From Nitrososphaera sp. UBA217 (lineage in GTDB: Archaea; Thermoproteota; Nitrososphaeria; Nitrososphaerales; Nitrososphaeraceae): 8,173 nucleotides of DNA. The notes below the pieces were generated by a model. The model was given only the letters and a program-made list of their open reading frames with translations, had not been told where the DNA came from and did no database searches. Shown here one piece after another: positions 6,132-8,173 of this stretch (position 1 is its first letter; each line of letters starts with the position of its first letter). The position numbers and the translations under genes are program-made. The DNA is taken from assembly GCA_002501845.1 (NCBI GenBank), contig DAOL01000017.1, positions 4,493 through 12,665 on the forward strand. The letters run 5' to 3'.

Positions 6132-7076
6132 ATGACGAGTTTGTCAGCAGAAAACGTGACCTCATCGTGGTTTGGGATTCCGGGAACCATAGAAGTATTT
6201 GGGACGCCTATTGCGCCCCTTACCATACTGCTGACAGTAGTCATAATAGTAGCCGGCTTTGCGATAGCACATTCAGCCCGAATTGTTATGACGAGATATA
6301 TTAGCTCACACGTCCCCCCGGACACCCGCAAGACCATTGGCAAAGTGACCTACTATGTAATAATAGCAATCGCGCTTTTGTCAGCATTGGGAGTATCAGG
6401 GTTAAACCTATCAGGTCTGTTTTTTGCAGGCGGCATAGCTGGCATCGTTATCGGCTTTGCTACACAATCGCTCTTTTCAAACTTGATATCTGGCATTTTC
6501 CTGCAAATTGACAAACCAATGAAGATAGGCGACCCTGTCCTCATAACGGGCAAGCTGCCGGACGTAGCCGGCATCGTGGTCGAGATAACAACGCTTTCTT
6601 CGCGGCTCCGCATGTTTGACGGTACTTATGTCAGGCTGCCTAATTCTGACGTGTTCCTGTCAGAGATCAGGAACTACTCGAGCGCAGTAGCTAGGCGGGT
6701 TGAGATAAGTGTAGGCATAGCCTACAAGGAGGATGTCGGCAAGGTGGTGGGGATAATCAGAAAGAGCCTGAAGGAGACTCCACTAGTGCTGGTCGAGCCG
6801 GAGCCTGATGTCTACTTGGACAGCCTTGGCGACTCGGCAGTTAACATCAACGTGTGGTGCTGGGTCCCATTCTCTGTCTGGTTTGACACTAGAAAGCAGA
6901 TCATACAACAGATCAAAAGAGAGCTTGACGGCAATGGAATTGAAATGCCGTTCCCACAGAGGGTTGTCTACTTTGCCAAGCAGAGCCGCAGACGAAAGAC
7001 CGGTTCTTCCGATGTGCCTCCTGAAGAAATTCGCGAAGGGCTAAACATCGACGAATATGTGCACCAAAGCGATTAG
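6132..7076 (+). CDS. MscS-family small mechanosensitive ion channel
   Basis: This is a membrane channel that opens under tension to release solutes during hypo-osmotic shock. It has 314 aa and three membrane segments (about 27-49, 70-88 and 94-125). The third, pore-lining helix has the small-residue pattern FAGGIAGIVIGFATQ (98-112) followed by SLFSNLISGI. PMKIGD (129-134) starts the cytoplasmic beta domain, which includes the TYVRLPNSDV strand. PFPQRVVYF closes the alpha/beta vestibule domain near residue 280, and a charged 30-residue tail follows. Size and layout match the short E. coli MscS type. The start is uncertain: ATG 6132 is used here, but the promoter position would also allow TTG 6141 or GTG 6156. 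Its DUF432 neighbour is divergent, with 44 bp between starts. Confidence 0.94.
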   Translation: MTSLSAENVTSSWFGIPGTIEVFGTPIAPLTILLTVVIIVAGFAIAHSARIVMTRYISSHVPPDTRKTIGKVTYYVIIAIALLSALGVSGLNLSGLFFAGGIAGIVIGFATQSLFSNLISGIFLQIDKPMKIGDPVLITGKLPDVAGIVVEITTLSSRLRMFDGTYVRLPNSDVFLSEIRNYSSAVARRVEISVGIAYKEDVGKVVGIIRKSLKETPLVLVEPEPDVYLDSLGDSAVNINVWCWVPFSVWFDTRKQIIQQIKRELDGNGIEMPFPQRVVYFAKQSRRRKTGSSDVPPEEIREGLNIDEYVHQSD

Positions 7077-7144
7077 CAGTATAGATCGCTTGCACTTCAG
7101 TTATTAACACCTGGAGGAATCTAGAGTGCGGTGAAAGAGGAGAT

Positions 7145-8047
7145 CTAGGGCAACCTGATCTTTTTTAGAGCTTTTGCAGCACTATCAAGCTCGGCAACGA
7201 CTGCGTCAGTATCATCCTTCTTTATCTTTGCAGTATCGAGGTACGCTTCCCTTGCCTTTGTCTTCTTGTTCTTGACATGCTCGATGTCAAAGTAGGAGGT
7301 GACGCCCTCTTCTCCTTGCATGAGCCTGTTATAGTCTATCAATACCGGCGACGTCTGGTACAATTCGATTAACAGGCCGTTCAGTTCTGCGAAAAGCCTA
7401 GTCTTTCTCTCGCCCATCTCACCAAATTCGGGAAATCGGCTTTCAACTGCCGACGCCTTTTCGTCAAGCTCCTTGACCAGCTTTTCGTCATCAAACATTT
7501 TCGTAAAAAGCTCTTGGAACTCTAGGCTAGCGTATCCGCGCTTTTCAAGCTCGGACGCAAGCGCCTTGTCTGCAGCCCCTGTCATATTCTTGAAAACAAC
7601 GGTCGCATCGTCTGCGATCTTCGCCAGCTCTTTCTGTATGTCTATTACCCGCTTGTGCACTCTGTAGTACGGCAGGACATGGAACTGGACACCAAAGTAG
7701 CCACTGATGTAATACTTGTCAACCTCTTTTGTGAACTGGCAGTAGAACCTGTGCAGGTCTTCCGTCGCTGATTTTGAAATTCCGCCGAATTTCCAATCTT
7801 CAAGCGAGCTTGCCAGCAGCTGGTAAAACTGCTGCACGTTCTGCGGATCGAAGGTGTCTACCTGCGTCACCGTGCCGTCGCCCAGCATGGCGTCGGCCTT
7901 GCGCATTGCTATGGCAGGCCTAATCGCTTCAAGGTACGCCTGTTCGACCTTTTGAGTGTTGGTGTTTACTTCGCTGCAGAAATAGTCCTCTCCCTTGAAC
8001 GGCGCCCTCACATCCAGAAATTGCGCATCGCTGTCTAATATATTCAT
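7145..8047 (-). CDS. Unrecognised charged, helical protein (300 aa)
   Basis: I do not recognise this family. The frame is long, uses codons like its neighbours and is surely coding. The protein is soluble and very rich in Lys, Glu and Asp. The N-terminal half includes a Tyr/Phe/His-rich segment (HRFYCQFTKEVDKYYISGYFG, about 99-119, then HVLPYYRVHKR). The C-terminal half is mostly long charged helices, possibly coiled coil, ending in a lysine-rich tail. No membrane segment, signal peptide or catalytic motif is clear. ATG 8047 was chosen over the upstream TTG 8062. No good TATA box lies about 27 nt before either. A minus-strand AT-rich box (8036-8045) would instead fit GTG 8011, which leaves a protein 12 residues shorter. 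It faces MscS tail to tail and is head to head with the right-edge gene. Confidence 0.8.
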   Translation of the reverse strand: MNILDSDAQFLDVRAPFKGEDYFCSEVNTNTQKVEQAYLEAIRPAIAMRKADAMLGDGTVTQVDTFDPQNVQQFYQLLASSLEDWKFGGISKSATEDLHRFYCQFTKEVDKYYISGYFGVQFHVLPYYRVHKRVIDIQKELAKIADDATVVFKNMTGAADKALASELEKRGYASLEFQELFTKMFDDEKLVKELDEKASAVESRFPEFGEMGERKTRLFAELNGLLIELYQTSPVLIDYNRLMQGEEGVTSYFDIEHVKNKKTKAREAYLDTAKIKKDDTDAVVAELDSAAKALKKIRLP

Positions 8048-8055
8048 GTTTAAAT
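8036..8055. promoter_or_regulatory. Two AT-rich TATA candidates between the divergent genes at the right edge
   Basis: TAATATATTC (8036-8045) and TTTAAAT (8049-8055) are both nearly symmetrical and could act on either strand. For the minus gene, the first predicts a start near 8013. For the plus gene, the second predicts one near 8079. Confidence 0.35.
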
Positions 8056-8173
8056 GTGACAACCGTCCAGATAGGCACGGACTTGACCGAGGCAGAGAAG
8101 GATCAAGAAAAGGAAGGACAGGACAAGACCAGCAACTCCCTCTTTAACATGATGATGAGCAACGACATCAGAA
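8056..8173 (+). CDS. Start of an unrecognised gene cut by the right edge
   Basis: A plus-strand frame is open from upstream of GTG 8056 to the last base, giving 39 visible residues. Codons mostly end in G or C, as in the neighbouring genes, which supports real coding. The N-terminus is highly charged (EAEKDQEKEGQDK), then SLFNMMMSNDI. No family can be named. The start is uncertain: GTG 8056 lies only 8 bp from the divergent ATG 8047. A TTTAAAT box at 8049-8055 would predict transcription near 8079 and fit TTG 8083, and ATG codons at 8149-8157 are also possible. Confidence 0.5.
   Translation, partial: MTTVQIGTDLTEAEKDQEKEGQDKTSNSLFNMMMSNDIR

Noticed and set aside
6082..6165. Longer DUF432 start at ATG 6165
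   Set aside because: It would overlap the MscS gene and lie upstream of the TATA box. The extra 26 residues look like translated promoter sequence.

Overview
The window looks like chromosomal DNA from a mesophilic archaeon, most likely an ammonia-oxidising Thaumarchaeon (Nitrososphaeria) close to Nitrososphaera. This is an inference. It rests on archaeal TATA boxes about 27-30 nt before many start codons (leaderless mRNAs), no consistent Shine-Dalgarno motifs, roughly balanced base composition, and the protein set: a mevalonate-pathway HMG-CoA synthase, DUF432 next to an MscS channel, DUF2024, and a small DUF6659-like protein. I see no mobile element, CRISPR array, tRNA, rRNA or phage gene.

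Layout, left to right. (1) The 3' end of an unrecognised plus-strand gene (1-354) faces a small minus-strand DUF6659-like gene (471-860) across a spacer holding a strong hairpin. (2) A 328-bp divergent spacer (861-1188) carries a TATA box for each flanking gene and an unexplained central block. (3) HMG-CoA synthase (plus, 1189-2589) overlaps the tail of threonine ammonia-lyase (minus, 2582-3835) by 8 bp. (4) Two more minus-strand genes follow: DUF2024 (4045-4308) and a 63-aa protein (4440-4631). (5) A nitroreductase-family flavoprotein (plus, 4709-5320) overlaps the tail of a DUF432 gene (minus, 5317-6087) by 4 bp. (6) DUF432 is divergent from an MscS-type mechanosensitive channel (plus, 6132-7076), with only 44 bp between the start codons. 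(7) An unrecognised, highly charged helical protein (minus, 7145-8047) lies head to head with the start of another plus-strand gene that runs off the window.

The genes do not form a single operon. Strands alternate, and most genes appear to have their own promoter. HMG-CoA synthase feeds the mevalonate route to archaeal isoprenoid lipids. Threonine ammonia-lyase makes 2-oxobutanoate, the entry to isoleucine synthesis, and its C-terminal ACT domain suggests feedback control. The likeliest functional pair is DUF432 with MscS, which share a promoter region and could work together in osmotic or membrane-tension response. Nothing here is clearly a new defence or mobile system. The points most worth a second look are the DUF432/MscS pair, the competing hairpins at 359-445, the structured block at 895-1150, the bacterial/eukaryal-like form of HMG-CoA synthase, and two tail-to-tail gene overlaps.
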